A stretch of DNA of 64,000 nucleotides from assembly GCA_011503125.2 (NCBI GenBank), contig WWBZ02000033.1, forward strand, positions 3,038,001 to 3,102,000, in the 5' to 3' direction. The notes beneath the pieces are model-generated. The model was not told where the DNA came from. It saw nothing but the letters and a program-made list of their open reading frames with translations, and did no database searches. Position 1 is the first letter of the stretch. Every line of letters starts with the position of its first letter. Made by a program: the position numbers and the translations under genes. Source of the stretch: Botryosphaeria dothidea (taxonomy: Eukaryota; Ascomycota; Dothideomycetes; Botryosphaeriales; Botryosphaeriaceae). Of the stretch, positions 23,684-33,419 are shown piece by piece.

Positions 23684-24331
23684 ATGCCGGAGCAGGTGTC
23701 TCGCGAGCCGCTGGTCTGGATCGACTGTGAGGTACGCCATGCTGAGCCCTCTGAATTTCCTCTTCTAATCAATCTAAACTAGATGACTGGCCTAGATGCC
23801 GAAACCGAGTCGATTCTTTCCATCGCATGCTTTGTTACCGATTACGACCTAAACCTTCTTGATGAGACGGGCTACGAAGCGATAGTCCACCATGACAAGG
23901 CCAGACTCGACGAGATGGATGACTGGTGCACAAAACATCACGCGCTCTCTGGGCTCACTGCTGCCGCAATTTCTTCCACCACGACCCATGAGCAAGCCGC
24001 AGAAGGCCTGCTAGAATACGTCAAAAAATATGCACCCGAACGTCGCAGAGCACTGCTTGCTGGCAACACCGTTCATGCAGACAGGACTTTCCTTAACAAA
24101 GCTCCTTACAACGTGTTGGTCAAGCATCTCCACCATCGGATACTCGACGTCAGTGCTATCAAGGAGGCAGCAAGGCGATGGGCACCAGAGGAGATTCTGA
24201 AGAAGTCACCGCAGAAGCGAGGTCTGCATGAAGCACGTGCGGATATTTTGGAGAGCATCGCGGAAGCCAAGTTCTACCGCGATATCTTTTTCAACCCTAG
24301 CCAACTACCGGAACCTGAAAACTTAGCGTGA
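23684..24331 (+). CDS. REX2: Oligoribonuclease, 3'-5' exonuclease
   Basis: Two exons, 23684-23731 and 23783-24331, encode 198 aa, as expected for the Orn/REX2 family. These enzymes degrade 2-5-nt RNA in mitochondria and cytoplasm. The DEDDh active site is complete: Asp14 and Glu16 in LVWIDCEMTGLD, Asp116 in GNTVHADRTFL, Asp138 in HRILDVSAIKE, and His165 with Asp170 in LHEARADILE. The intron splits directly after the first catalytic motif (DCE/MTG). No clear mitochondrial presequence is present. The stop codon overlaps a GTGAGT that resembles a splice donor, so an alternative C-terminus cannot be ruled out. The gene is divergent from POL1 and convergent with the NADAR gene 120 bp away. Confidence 0.95.
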
Positions 24332-24451
24332 GTATAATGTCAGAAAGGAAGGTCTGCTCTAATTTTGCCGCCTACGACCACGCAAGTTTTGGAAAAAAAA
24401 AATTTCGGAAGAAATGCTTTGAAATCAATGTACCAATGATGGCGTCACTGC

Positions 24452-25209
24452 TTAGAGCTGCGAACTACTTTGCTGCTCTCTCAGGCGCTTCCGGACGTTC
24501 ATGATCGCTTTACCAAGCAGATTCTCTCCCCGCTCGCTCCGATTGGCATCCGCAGCATTGGCGCCAAATCCAATACCCCAGATACCGTCAAACGGGGAAG
24601 CCTGCGATTAATGAGTACATTAATGTCTTCGCGGGGGGGAACCGCTTCATAACTTACTTCAACTAGCTCTCTGTCTCCTGTTGCTAAGAGCATCTCCGTC
24701 AGCTGGGCCTTCTCCTTGCTGTTTGTGAACTTCCACCAATTGCCCTCCTCAACGATACGGCTCTTGTCTTGATATTGCGTTAGAAACCTAGCATGGAGAA
24801 GACGTTCCGAGTCGCAAGAAGACACTCACTCTCATCCCACAGTTTGTGGTCGAAGTTCCGCACTTTCCGACCTAAGCTTTTATGTTCTTTTGGCGTCGTG
24901 GCTTTCAGCATGGACCTGGCTATCTCCTGCATCCACAAGATTTTAGAGTGAGCGCTGCACTTGTGAAGAACTCACGCCGAGAGTATCGTGGCGCAAAAAG
25001 ATCTCAAAAACCGCATCTCGACGCACCTCATCACTAAAAAGCTTTGCCTTTTGCACCATCATCCACATCTCGGCGCTTTGGTACGTGATCCCCTCGTGGT
25101 GAAACGCGCAGTCATACCACTGCGAAAGGAAGCCATAGGGCTCATCGTACTCACGCCAAAAATAAATCGGAGAGTTCTCTTCCGCTGATCCGAGAATCGT
25201 TGACGACAT
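24452..25209 (-). CDS. NADAR-domain protein (YbiA-like N-glycosidase family)
   Basis: Four exons (25209-24976, 24926-24830, 24767-24658, 24601-24452) encode 196 aa, essentially one NADAR domain (DUF1768/COG3236). Recognisable blocks are PIYFWREYDEPYGFLSQWYD near the start, GITYQSAEMWMMVQKAKLF (the conserved sequence around the catalytic glutamate), KSLGRKVRNFDHKLWDENKS, RIVEEGNWWKF, and the C-terminal SPFDGIWGIGFG...NLLGKAIMNVR. Family knowledge: bacterial YbiA cleaves the N-glycosidic bond of early riboflavin-pathway intermediates, and related NADAR proteins act on ADP-ribosyl or NAD-derived substrates. The fungal role is not known to me. Intron 2 ends in AAG rather than the usual CAG/TAG, but that choice alone restores the conserved WDENKSRIVEEG. 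Confidence 0.88.
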
Positions 25210-26148
25210 CCTATCGTGCCTGGTTGGATAGAGGGAGACTTTGCTGGGATGTGAAAGCGACCGATCTGCAGAGATACTTATACTTCTGCCTCCTCGTTAT
25301 TGATCCGGGGAAGTTGCAGGCAAAAGGTAAATCTGACTCACACCGGTGACCGAAAGGGGAACCAGTTTAGGCGACCGCAACAAAATGCGCTAAGACAACG
25401 GTAAGCGGCGAGATTGGGGGAGGTGTTTTGCGCACCTGAACCAAGTAACAGTGAATGTTGCTCAAGTGGTACGAACAGCGCGAAGTATGGGGTGAACAAA
25501 GTTCTGTTGACGTCATCACTGTTGCGGCTATCGCTAGTTCCTCCTTTTGTTTGTGGGTTTCTGCCACAATAACAGAAAGCGCCACACCGAGCTAGCGTCT
25601 ACGAAGGAGAGAGACCAACCTACGTATATAGTACGCTCAAATATAGCTGCAATAGTACAACCTTTTTCCGAACGCTCGAGCATTCGCCTGATGATTGACT
25701 TAATGAACGTCTACATAAGGAAATTTCTTCCATTCCACAACTGTACGCACTTGATACTCTTGCATGTGATATGTCACGCACCTGCCTCATGATGCGCACA
25801 CGTACTGAGAGGAGAGTCGGCGGTTTAATCTAAAGTTGAATATGCATATCATCTATATGTGAGTACAAAAAATGTGTCAGTGAAGACAAATATCACAAAA
25901 ACATGGGATATCAGTCCTTTAGGTTACTAAGTGATGAGCTACTCCCTTTTGCCTTGCTGATTCGGCCAATTAACTTTCAGAACGATCCACGCAGTCACAC
26001 TCCTGCCTTCCCATCAAACGTAAAATCCATGATACTGGATGGTAGGCAAATAAATTCACTGACCAGGAGCATCGCCAACGCTTTCCGGCGGGCAAATGAC
26101 ACACAAAGGCTCCGTGACCTCGGGCATCTGACTGAAGCGTCTGACTGT
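25210..26148. other. Intergenic, AT-rich
   Basis: 939 bp upstream of the NADAR gene and downstream of the next minus-strand gene. It holds no supported gene. It presumably contains the NADAR promoter and the 3' flank of the 26149-26810 gene. Confidence 0.5.
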
Positions 26149-26810
26149 TTATCCCACCGTATTCTCCTCCATTCGCGGCTCCTTTGGGGTGCCAAAGACC
26201 AACCCTCTGTCAAGGTGTGGGCTAGCCGATGGAGTTGGGGCGGGAAGTTGGTGCTTGGAGGACTCTGGGTGCTCAGCAGATGATGGCCCTTCGTGAGTAC
26301 GTCGAGACGTCATCTGGAGGAGACTGTCGTAGATTCCGGGATCTTCAACGTACGCTGTACAATCGCCGAACCACCTCCTTGATTTCATTTGTCCATTGGG
26401 AAGAAATTTGAAGTCCCGCAATACGTCTGTCAACGACAGCTCGTCTCCCATCTTCGAAGCTGGCTCATCTGTTAGCTTAGATTGAACCTCTGGTGGCTTC
26501 TTCGACGTGCCATTTTCAATGGGTGTGGATCGTTCCGTTCCCCCATGTGCTTGGGTTGCTGGTTTATCTGCATCCGAGTTATCTTCGTAGTTGATATGCA
26601 TCTCGTATTTTCCCCAACAACTGAGTGAACCGGTAGGTTTGAGTGTATCCTGACATTTCAAAGGCTCTGGACTGTGCCTTTCTTGTGTCTCTGGATGCCC
26701 ATGTTCTGATAGTCATGTGTCAGTCGATAGTGGCTACGGGTTCTTGCTGGGCTTCTTCTACCTGCCGTCAGTGCGGGCAAGGCTGCGTCATGTCCGGGGG
26801 TCTCGCTCAT
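26149..26810 (-). CDS. Hypothetical protein, two exons
   Basis: Proposed exons are 26810-26762 and 26705-26149, joined over a 56-nt intron with GTAGAA donor, CTGAC branch site and CTATCAG acceptor. Phase closes to 201 aa, beginning MSETPGHDAALPALTA. The first exon supplies the ATG that the long downstream frame lacks. I do not recognise a family. The middle segment, LTDVLRDFKFLPNGQMKSRRWFGDCTAYVEDPGIYDSLLQM, looks like a folded, conserved core of about 45 residues. The flanks are polar and low-complexity. The core resembles nothing I can name with confidence. Neighbours are the NADAR gene (same strand, downstream) and a gene-poor tract upstream. The model rests on sequence signals only. Confidence 0.6.
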
Positions 26811-29669
26811 GTTCAAAGTATTGACAGAGAGATTAGATCAGTAGACACGTGTCTGTGATTGTGTGGGGTAGATTGGGAGAAGTTGTTGGCAAGAAAGCGT
26901 TGGGCTTGTTGACATTTATGGTCAGAATCACGTGGTCGCTACCAACATCGGATCCAGTTCCTTGGTAAGAAAGAGCAGTGGCTCAGCTTTTGTAATTAGT
27001 ATGCTCAACAGCTGCTCAACTGTTACGACAACATCTAGAAGCATAGATAAGTTATATACATACGACATGCATGGTAAATGTAGGTGCGACTTGAGCCGCC
27101 ATAGAATTAATTGAAGTACGGACCTATGAAACCAATTGTTAGATTATCTGTCTAGTGAGGTCGCTCTGTTCGAATCTGCGTTCGTCCGGAGGGAAAAGGG
27201 AGCTCAGCTGGAGTTCTCCGCTATGTTATGCAAGTGGCCGGTTACAAAACATGGCCCGATGCATGAAGAGGCAAAGAGCGCGTCATACATCTGTAAGTCA
27301 TCAGTATCATGAAAACAATGAGAAGATGCCCATAGCCGCTTGTATATATCGAGATTTCAGACCTGCTTCGACCAGTGTTATCAACTAGTGATTCTCAGCA
27401 TTGCCAGGCAACTATTTGAGTCTTGATCGTCTCTGCTGCTATTGGGTCGTGAACAAAATCGTCATCATCTGCGGCGACATGTGGTAGTAAGTCATTTATG
27501 GGATTTTCCTGGATCTGGCAAGAGCATACTTCGCCACAGAAGTGTAAAAGTGTAAAATTGAAACGGGTGATCTAGTGAGTTGAAGAACGTCATAGAAAAA
27601 GCAAAGCATCAAGCTAGTCGAGCCACAGAGACATTGCGTGTAGCACAAATGAGCTGTTCGCCACACTGTGAGTTATTCGTATCTGCGTGCCAGGCAACAG
27701 ACACCCGTTGTACATACTGAGAGAAACGGACAAGCACGGCCGCTGGAACAGCTTCAAAGTCCGTGGCTCAATCGGCTGTGAATAATCGAGGCAAGATGGA
27801 GTTGCTTTTACCAGGAGATTTGCTTGAGAGGAACGCGGGAGGCGTTCTATTTCGGTGGCCTGCAGCCGCTGGTGAGCAAGCCGAATGCCGTGACGCCGTT
27901 TTCGTACGGAACAGCATCGATTCCAGAAGTATTGGTGTAGAATAGCCAGCATTCATCGCGCATATAGACTGGAGGCACTACTCCAAACTTGCGTGTTTAA
28001 ACAGTTGACAGAATTCGGATCTGAAAGGTCGATGTACTACTTGCGCTTGGTTTTGGGATTCTTTCGACACGGTAGCGAGATCGGTGACGCCAGAGATAAT
28101 TTTGGTTGTGCGTGCCTCGCCCTGTTGAGATTCCAAAGATGCCATGTCCCTGGTTTGTGTCATCACGCTATTGAACAGGGCGCACTTCATGACTCCACTG
28201 TGATGTTGATGAAGAAAGGTGTTGAGGAAGGGATAGAACTGCGGAAAAGGCTAGCAGGCGCAAGGCACGTGACCCCACTAGGGTCCGATCGAATGCCCCT
28301 CAACACCAAAAAAGCCTCTTCCCTCATCCTCGTCCAGCAATCTTGTTTGCAACGCAGATGCGGCGGCCTGAAACCCGTAAATTGTGGATCCCGAAGCCAC
28401 CATCATGACTCGCCCGGAATTGCACTCCCGCCATCAGCCCATGCACCATGCGAAAAGACTCAACACTAAGCACCGCGAGTACTACCTTGAAGCAGCACCG
28501 ATAAACAACAAACAATCAGTAATGACGCAAGCAAGAGACGAAAAAAGCCCGCGGCCAACCTTCCGCCCCACCAGCCAGCCTACCTTCCCTTCGCGCCCAA
28601 AGCAGAAAAAAGCAGGCCCGACCCGGCCGAACCGAGCCAACAAAGAAGCACCGCCGCCAGCCAGCGGCGCAGCCACTCCGGAAAGGAAACGAGCAAGGAC
28701 CGCAAGGGTGCCACGCGAAACCAAACCTGCGTTTGCTTTCTCATTTTGTTTTGCCGTCCTTGTCCCGGACCACCCCTTCGCCCGCCAACCCCATTCCTCG
28801 GCAAACGCTGATTTGCGGGACTTGCAGCTCTCAATCTTCTCTTGGCCCATGTCCCGGCCCGCGGAACGCCGAGAGACTCGCCGCAACTTGCAGCCGGATC
28901 AGCAGATGACGGGCTGCCTGCCAATGCGAAGCTAACGGGAAAAGAATATCGTCATGCAGAGCGCAACATGGTTGCTGGCATGGTGGCGTTAGTTAAGTCC
29001 GTAAGTCTGTCTTGGCCTTGATGTTCCCTGAAAGGCTGGGGAAAGTAAAGCGATATAGCCGCCGTAAAAAAAGCTTGGGCATCGCTGATCTACAAGGGTC
29101 CTCGGGTAGCATATCTGGCGAGGATGTGCGGCCGGCTGTTGTCGTGCAAGGTATCGCACGATGGGTGGTCGGTGAGCGTTGCGGCGGTGTGAAGCACGAG
29201 AGCGACTAGATGCGGGATTTACTAACTCTGGCAGATCCGGGGTTCAGTGATGATGCGGGTTGTGGGGATAAACATGTTGGCCAAGGGCAACAGGGGGATG
29301 CTACCGTAACTGTGGGACGAGGTAGTCATAGAGGTGAACAACAATGACACAGATTTCACGTGCACGGCAGAGGAAGCTTGTATGAAGTGGTCAAGTTTTT
29401 CGGGTCTGGCCGTCATTCATGAGGGACCAATGGTGTCCCTTAAACCCATGATCTATCTTGGTATACTCTAAATGCCTTGCAATGCAATTGCTTGAAAAGA
29501 AAAGGAATAAGAAAAAATAACGCCCGTCCTATCTATAAGGGCTGGTTGGACTCCCATAAAACCGAAAAGAATGCTCTACTGTCGTCTGCGAAACAGGAGC
29601 AAGGAATTGAAAACGTTTTTTGCAGGAGCTAATGGTCCTGATCGGGGGTATCTAGCGCGAAGGAATGAT
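26811..29669. other. Gene-poor tract
   Basis: About 2.9 kb. The left half is AT-rich; 28.5-28.9 kb is GC-rich with overlapping open frames on both strands, the pattern expected from composition rather than coding. A CACGTG core sits near 28266. No transposase, reverse transcriptase, terminal repeat or tRNA was recognised. Confidence 0.45.
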
Positions 29670-31127
29670 TTACTCAATGGCAGAGCCATCAGCCTTCTCG
29701 CTGTGCAGAACGGGGTTGATCTTCTCGTCGAACTCAAACTTGAAGTCCTCGCCCAGCTCGCGCTTGAGGGCAGTCTTGACGGCCTCGAGGACGTTGACGA
29801 AGACACCGACGGAAGCGGGGTTCTCGTCATCGTTGCCCTCGCCCTGGTAGACACCAGTGCGGACCAAGCAGGTGTTCCAGCCGTACATGTTACCACCAAT
29901 GATGTCGGAGGCAGGGTTGTCGCCGATCATGTAGATGTTCTCGGGCAGCTTCTCCTCGCCGTGGAGCTGCTCCATCCAGGAAGCAATGACCTCGTCGGCG
30001 TACTTGTAGGTAGCAAGTTCAGGCTTGCCATAGACGACACGCTCAAGATCGACACCAGTCAGAGCCTTGTACATGGCCTCAAGACCGATGCGGAAGGCGC
30101 CCTGAGACATACGGGGAGTCCAGTGCTCGGTGGGGCAGAGAAGGTCGCCCTGAGAGAAGTAGATGGGGATGCGGGTAGAGACAGGGTCCTTGGCTATGGT
30201 GCCGAAGCGGCCATTCTCGCTGCGGAGAAGGTCCATAATGATCTGCATGTCGGTGGCGTAATCGCGGGAGTCGGAGAAGACCATGATCGCCTCAATATTG
30301 GTCTTGGAGAAGTCACGTGGGCGCGACGACGCACGCTCCTCTTCGGTAAAGACGCGGTAGGGAGCGATCGTGGGGTCCCAAGCCACGATGTCATTGGGCA
30401 CGACAATGTCCTTGAAGCCGTACTGCTCGGCAACTTCGCGGCACTTGTAGCCCTCACCACCAACGACCAGGACGGTGTTGTAGTACTCGGCCAGCGCGCT
30501 CATGGGAGTGTGAGACTGGATGAACTGCTCGGTCGAAACGGGGTTCTCGAGAATCTTAGAGAGCTGGTCGCAGCGGGCGGTTTCGGGCTTGCCAGAGCCG
30601 TTGGTGAGGAAGATGTGGGGGATCTTGATGCCAAGCTCGTTGTCGCCGTTGAGGATCTGCAGGGTTCGTCTGCCCTCGGGAATGAGACGGTCACCGTGGA
30701 CGAGCACACCGTCAATGTCGAAGGCGAAAGCCATGTTCTTGGCCTTCTTGACCTTCTCAGAGGACATGCTCTGCACCTGGGAAGCCAGGAGGTCGCGAGT
30801 GGGCTGGATTGGGGGCATACCGGGGCGAGTCGGACGCTCACCCTCGGGATAGTGGACGGAGGACAGACGAGACTGCCTCTTGGACCTAGGGATGGGCAGA
30901 GAGGTGCCGAAGGAGTTGCGGGAGGCTCTCCTCTCCTTCATGGAGGGCGAGACGCTCAGGTTGTGCATATACTTCTGGGCCTCGGAGATGGAGGACCTGG
31001 TGGCGGGGACCTCAACAGGGCCATCGCCATCGTCCTGGCCAGGAATGGGAAGCTGGCTGCCCTTGCGGAGCTGGGAGGGGCTCGTGGGAGCCTGAACTCC
31101 GAAGTCAGAGTCTTCGTAGGCAGGCAT
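29670..31127 (-). CDS. HAD-superfamily class IIA hydrolase (CECR5/HDHD5-like)
   Basis: A single exon; ATG 31127 gives 485 aa. The HAD nucleophile motif is AFAFDIDGVLVHGDRLIP (Asp137 and Asp139), followed by a second motif IFLTNGSGKPE, a long class IIA cap, the lysine-bearing VVYGKPELATYKYA and the metal-binding YMIGDNPASDIIGGN. This order and the substrate-cap sequences (MSALAEYYNTVLVVGGEGYKC in two halves, QIIMDLLRSENGRFGT) fit the CECR5 family, whose substrate is not well established. The first 130 residues are a Ser/Arg/Pro-rich, probably disordered extension lacking an obvious classical targeting signal. The frame continues upstream of this ATG, but that part looks like translated leader. 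A TATATA sequence lies about 160 bp upstream. Confidence 0.92.
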   Translation of the reverse strand: MPAYEDSDFGVQAPTSPSQLRKGSQLPIPGQDDGDGPVEVPATRSSISEAQKYMHNLSVSPSMKERRASRNSFGTSLPIPRSKRQSRLSSVHYPEGERPTRPGMPPIQPTRDLLASQVQSMSSEKVKKAKNMAFAFDIDGVLVHGDRLIPEGRRTLQILNGDNELGIKIPHIFLTNGSGKPETARCDQLSKILENPVSTEQFIQSHTPMSALAEYYNTVLVVGGEGYKCREVAEQYGFKDIVVPNDIVAWDPTIAPYRVFTEEERASSRPRDFSKTNIEAIMVFSDSRDYATDMQIIMDLLRSENGRFGTIAKDPVSTRIPIYFSQGDLLCPTEHWTPRMSQGAFRIGLEAMYKALTGVDLERVVYGKPELATYKYADEVIASWMEQLHGEEKLPENIYMIGDNPASDIIGGNMYGWNTCLVRTGVYQGEGNDDENPASVGVFVNVLEAVKTALKRELGEDFKFEFDEKINPVLHSEKADGSAIE

Positions 31128-32411
31128 GATGGTGGACTGAGGATAGACTAAGATGGGTGGAGATGCGTGAGGAGGAGATAGAGATAATGGTTGAGAGCGA
31201 TGCAGTAAGCCTTCTGAGAGCGTGAGAGGCTGGAAGGAATGAGAGGTGGACTGAGAGTGGACCTGAGCAAACGTGACGCGGGAGCAGGTATATATTGCAC
31301 TCTGGGATGGACTCAGGCGAAGTATCAACCCGTACCTCTCCGGGGCGCACTGCTGGAAAGCTCCACCGGTGTCATCATCGCGCCGTATCACGAAAAAAGG
31401 GTCCTCGCCATTTCCATGCTGGGAGGCCTCGAGATAGCACTGACGGGGAGGAAAAGCGGATCCAACAGCGGGCTCAGCTTACCGCAGGCGGTTCCGCGAC
31501 CCTGAGTGGCGCGCGGCGGACCCGGCCCTTGCAGAGACAACCTCGACGTGTCGGCCGCGAGTGGCCGGCGAGCGTTTCATGGCGGCGATAGCAGGTGAAG
31601 CTTAGGGACGATCTGACGTATCTGCGCAAAAGTCTGTCCGAGAAGCGCCCGGCAGTGGCTGCATGTGCGGGCTGCGGGCTGCACGAGCGGCCAAGGGCGG
31701 TGGCAGGGGCGCCGCCGCCCACCCTGGCAGGCAGCCTCCGCCGCCGCTGCCTGCCGCCTGCTAGGCCAACTCTAATTGCCGTACCGTTTTCGCCGCTTCC
31801 GCCCGATACTTTACATTTTTTTTTCACGCCGTTTCCAGACCCTTCGCGGGTGCGCCACACTCCGCCAGCGCGCCGCCCTGTGGCCCTACGGCCGGCACGG
31901 CGATTACGCGCAGCCACTGTGCCACTGCCAGCGCCGCGGCGTTTTCTGCCTGCCACCAGCCCGTTACAAACGCCAGCACGGAGAAACTCCCCACCTTACG
32001 TCAACCGCGCGCGCTGTACTGTGTATGAAAAGCGGGCTTTCACCCGAAGCACCATCTCGGCGCGCGCTTTGAGCTAGTGCCGCGCCAGGGTTTTTGCAGA
32101 TATTTCGCTCTCAACCATCCATGCTCAGATCCACCCTGACATCATCCATCCCTAGTGGGGGTGCGCTGTTGTAGCTCTGCCTTTCGCTGTTTGCGCCGCG
32201 CAGCCAACAGAGTGCGCTCTTTTGACGGATGCCCACCCATCCGACGTATTAATGTTGCATGGCGCTGCCACGTCCTCCACGCGCGTTTTTCTCGCTGTTC
32301 ATTAAAGCCGGACGCACGAGTTCACAGACCGCTGCTCCTGCATTTGCACCCAAGTCTTTCCACACGCCCCCCGCCCCCCGCCAATACTCCCGTGCTACAC
32401 GAACCTCCACA
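31128..32411. promoter_or_regulatory. Divergent upstream region, HAD hydrolase / aldo-keto reductase
   Basis: About 1.3 kb between start codons, GC-rich with a T run near 31809. It has long but compositionally driven open frames on both strands. The reductase reading frame is open from ATG 32259 (see the reductase entry), so the last 150 bp may be coding. Confidence 0.45.
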
Positions 32412-33419
32412 ATGCCTTTCGGTCAGCTCAAGGAAGTCTCCAACCAGACCGTCTTCACCCTGAACAATGGCGTGAAGATTCCCGGCCTGGGCTTCGGCAC
32501 CTTCGCCAACGAGGGCGCCGTCGGCGAGACCTACAAGGCCGTCACCTGCGCCCTCAAGGTCGGCTACCGTCACCTCGACTGCGCCTGGTTCTACAAGAAC
32601 GAGGCGGAGGTCGGCGAGGCCGTCCGCGACTTCCTGAAGGAGAACCCTAGCGTCAAGCGCTCCGACCTGTTCATCTGCACCAAAGTCTGGAACCACCTGC
32701 ACGAGCCCGAGGAGGTCAAGTGGTCGCTGGAGAACTCGCTGAAGAACTTTGGCCTCGATTACATCGATCTCTTCCTCGTCCACTGGCCCATTGCCGCCGA
32801 GAAGGACGAGTCCTACATGCCCAAGATTGGCGCCGACGGCAGGTACGTCATCAAGAAGGAGCTCACTGAAAACCCGGAGCCGACGTGGCGCGCGATGGAG
32901 GAGCTGCACGAGTCCGGCAAGGCCCGCGCCATCGGCGTCTCCAACTGGACCATCCCCGGCCTCAAGAAGTTGTTCCAGTTCGCAAAGGTCAAGCCCGCCG
33001 TCAACCAGATCGAGATCCACCCATTCCTGCCGAACGAGGAACTTGTCAAATTCTGCCAGGAGAACGATGTGCTGCCCGCGGCCTACTCGCCGCTCGGCTC
33101 GCAGGACCAGGTGCCTACCACCGGCGAGAAGGTCCGCACCAACGTTACGCTCAACGAGGTCGCTGACCGCAGCGGCCACACCCTGGCTCAGGTGTTGCTT
33201 GCCTGGGGCCTGCGCCGTGGCTACACCGTGCTGCCCAAGAGCTCCACGCCGTCGCGTATCGAGAGCAACTTCCAGGTCCCTAACCTGTCGGACGCAGACT
33301 TCGAGGCGGTTAACAGCGTCGCCAAGGGCCGTCACACCCGTTTCGTCAACATGAAGGACACCTTCGGCTACAACGTCTGGCCCGAGGAGTCCGTCGAGGC
33401 CGGTACCTCTGTTGCTTGA
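32412..33419 (+). CDS. Aldo-keto reductase (Gcy1/glycerol dehydrogenase-like)
   Basis: A single exon; ATG 32412 gives 335 aa, normal for the family. It is an NADPH-dependent carbonyl reductase. The catalytic tetrad is complete: Asp56 and Tyr61 in HLDCAWFYKNEAEVG, Lys91 in FICTKVWN and His124 in LFLVHWPIA. Also present are the barrel motifs GLGFGTF near the start, AIGVSNWTIPGLKKL, VNQIEIHPFLPNEELV and the cofactor motif VLPKSSTPSRIESN. An in-frame ATG at 32259 would add 51 residues that are basic and Ser/Ala/Pro-rich and almost free of acidic residues, like a mitochondrial presequence. I chose the shorter start because the ATG context and family length fit it, but both may be used. Typical substrates are glyceraldehyde, xylose or other aldehydes; which one cannot be told. 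Confidence 0.92.
   Translation: MPFGQLKEVSNQTVFTLNNGVKIPGLGFGTFANEGAVGETYKAVTCALKVGYRHLDCAWFYKNEAEVGEAVRDFLKENPSVKRSDLFICTKVWNHLHEPEEVKWSLENSLKNFGLDYIDLFLVHWPIAAEKDESYMPKIGADGRYVIKKELTENPEPTWRAMEELHESGKARAIGVSNWTIPGLKKLFQFAKVKPAVNQIEIHPFLPNEELVKFCQENDVLPAAYSPLGSQDQVPTTGEKVRTNVTLNEVADRSGHTLAQVLLAWGLRRGYTVLPKSSTPSRIESNFQVPNLSDADFEAVNSVAKGRHTRFVNMKDTFGYNVWPEESVEAGTSVA

Noticed and set aside
27150..27190. GTTCGAATC, resembling a tRNA T-loop
   Set aside because: The flanking bases do not form the T-stem and no acceptor or anticodon stem can be built around it.
27993..28469. 158-codon open frame in the gene-poor tract
   Set aside because: No recognisable domain; opposite-strand open frames overlap it, and the composition is mixed. 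It is not supportable as a gene.
29571..31151. 526-codon plus-strand open frame antisense to the HAD hydrolase
   Set aside because: A shadow frame caused by strong codon bias in the real minus-strand gene; its Val/Leu/Gly-rich translation has no domain.
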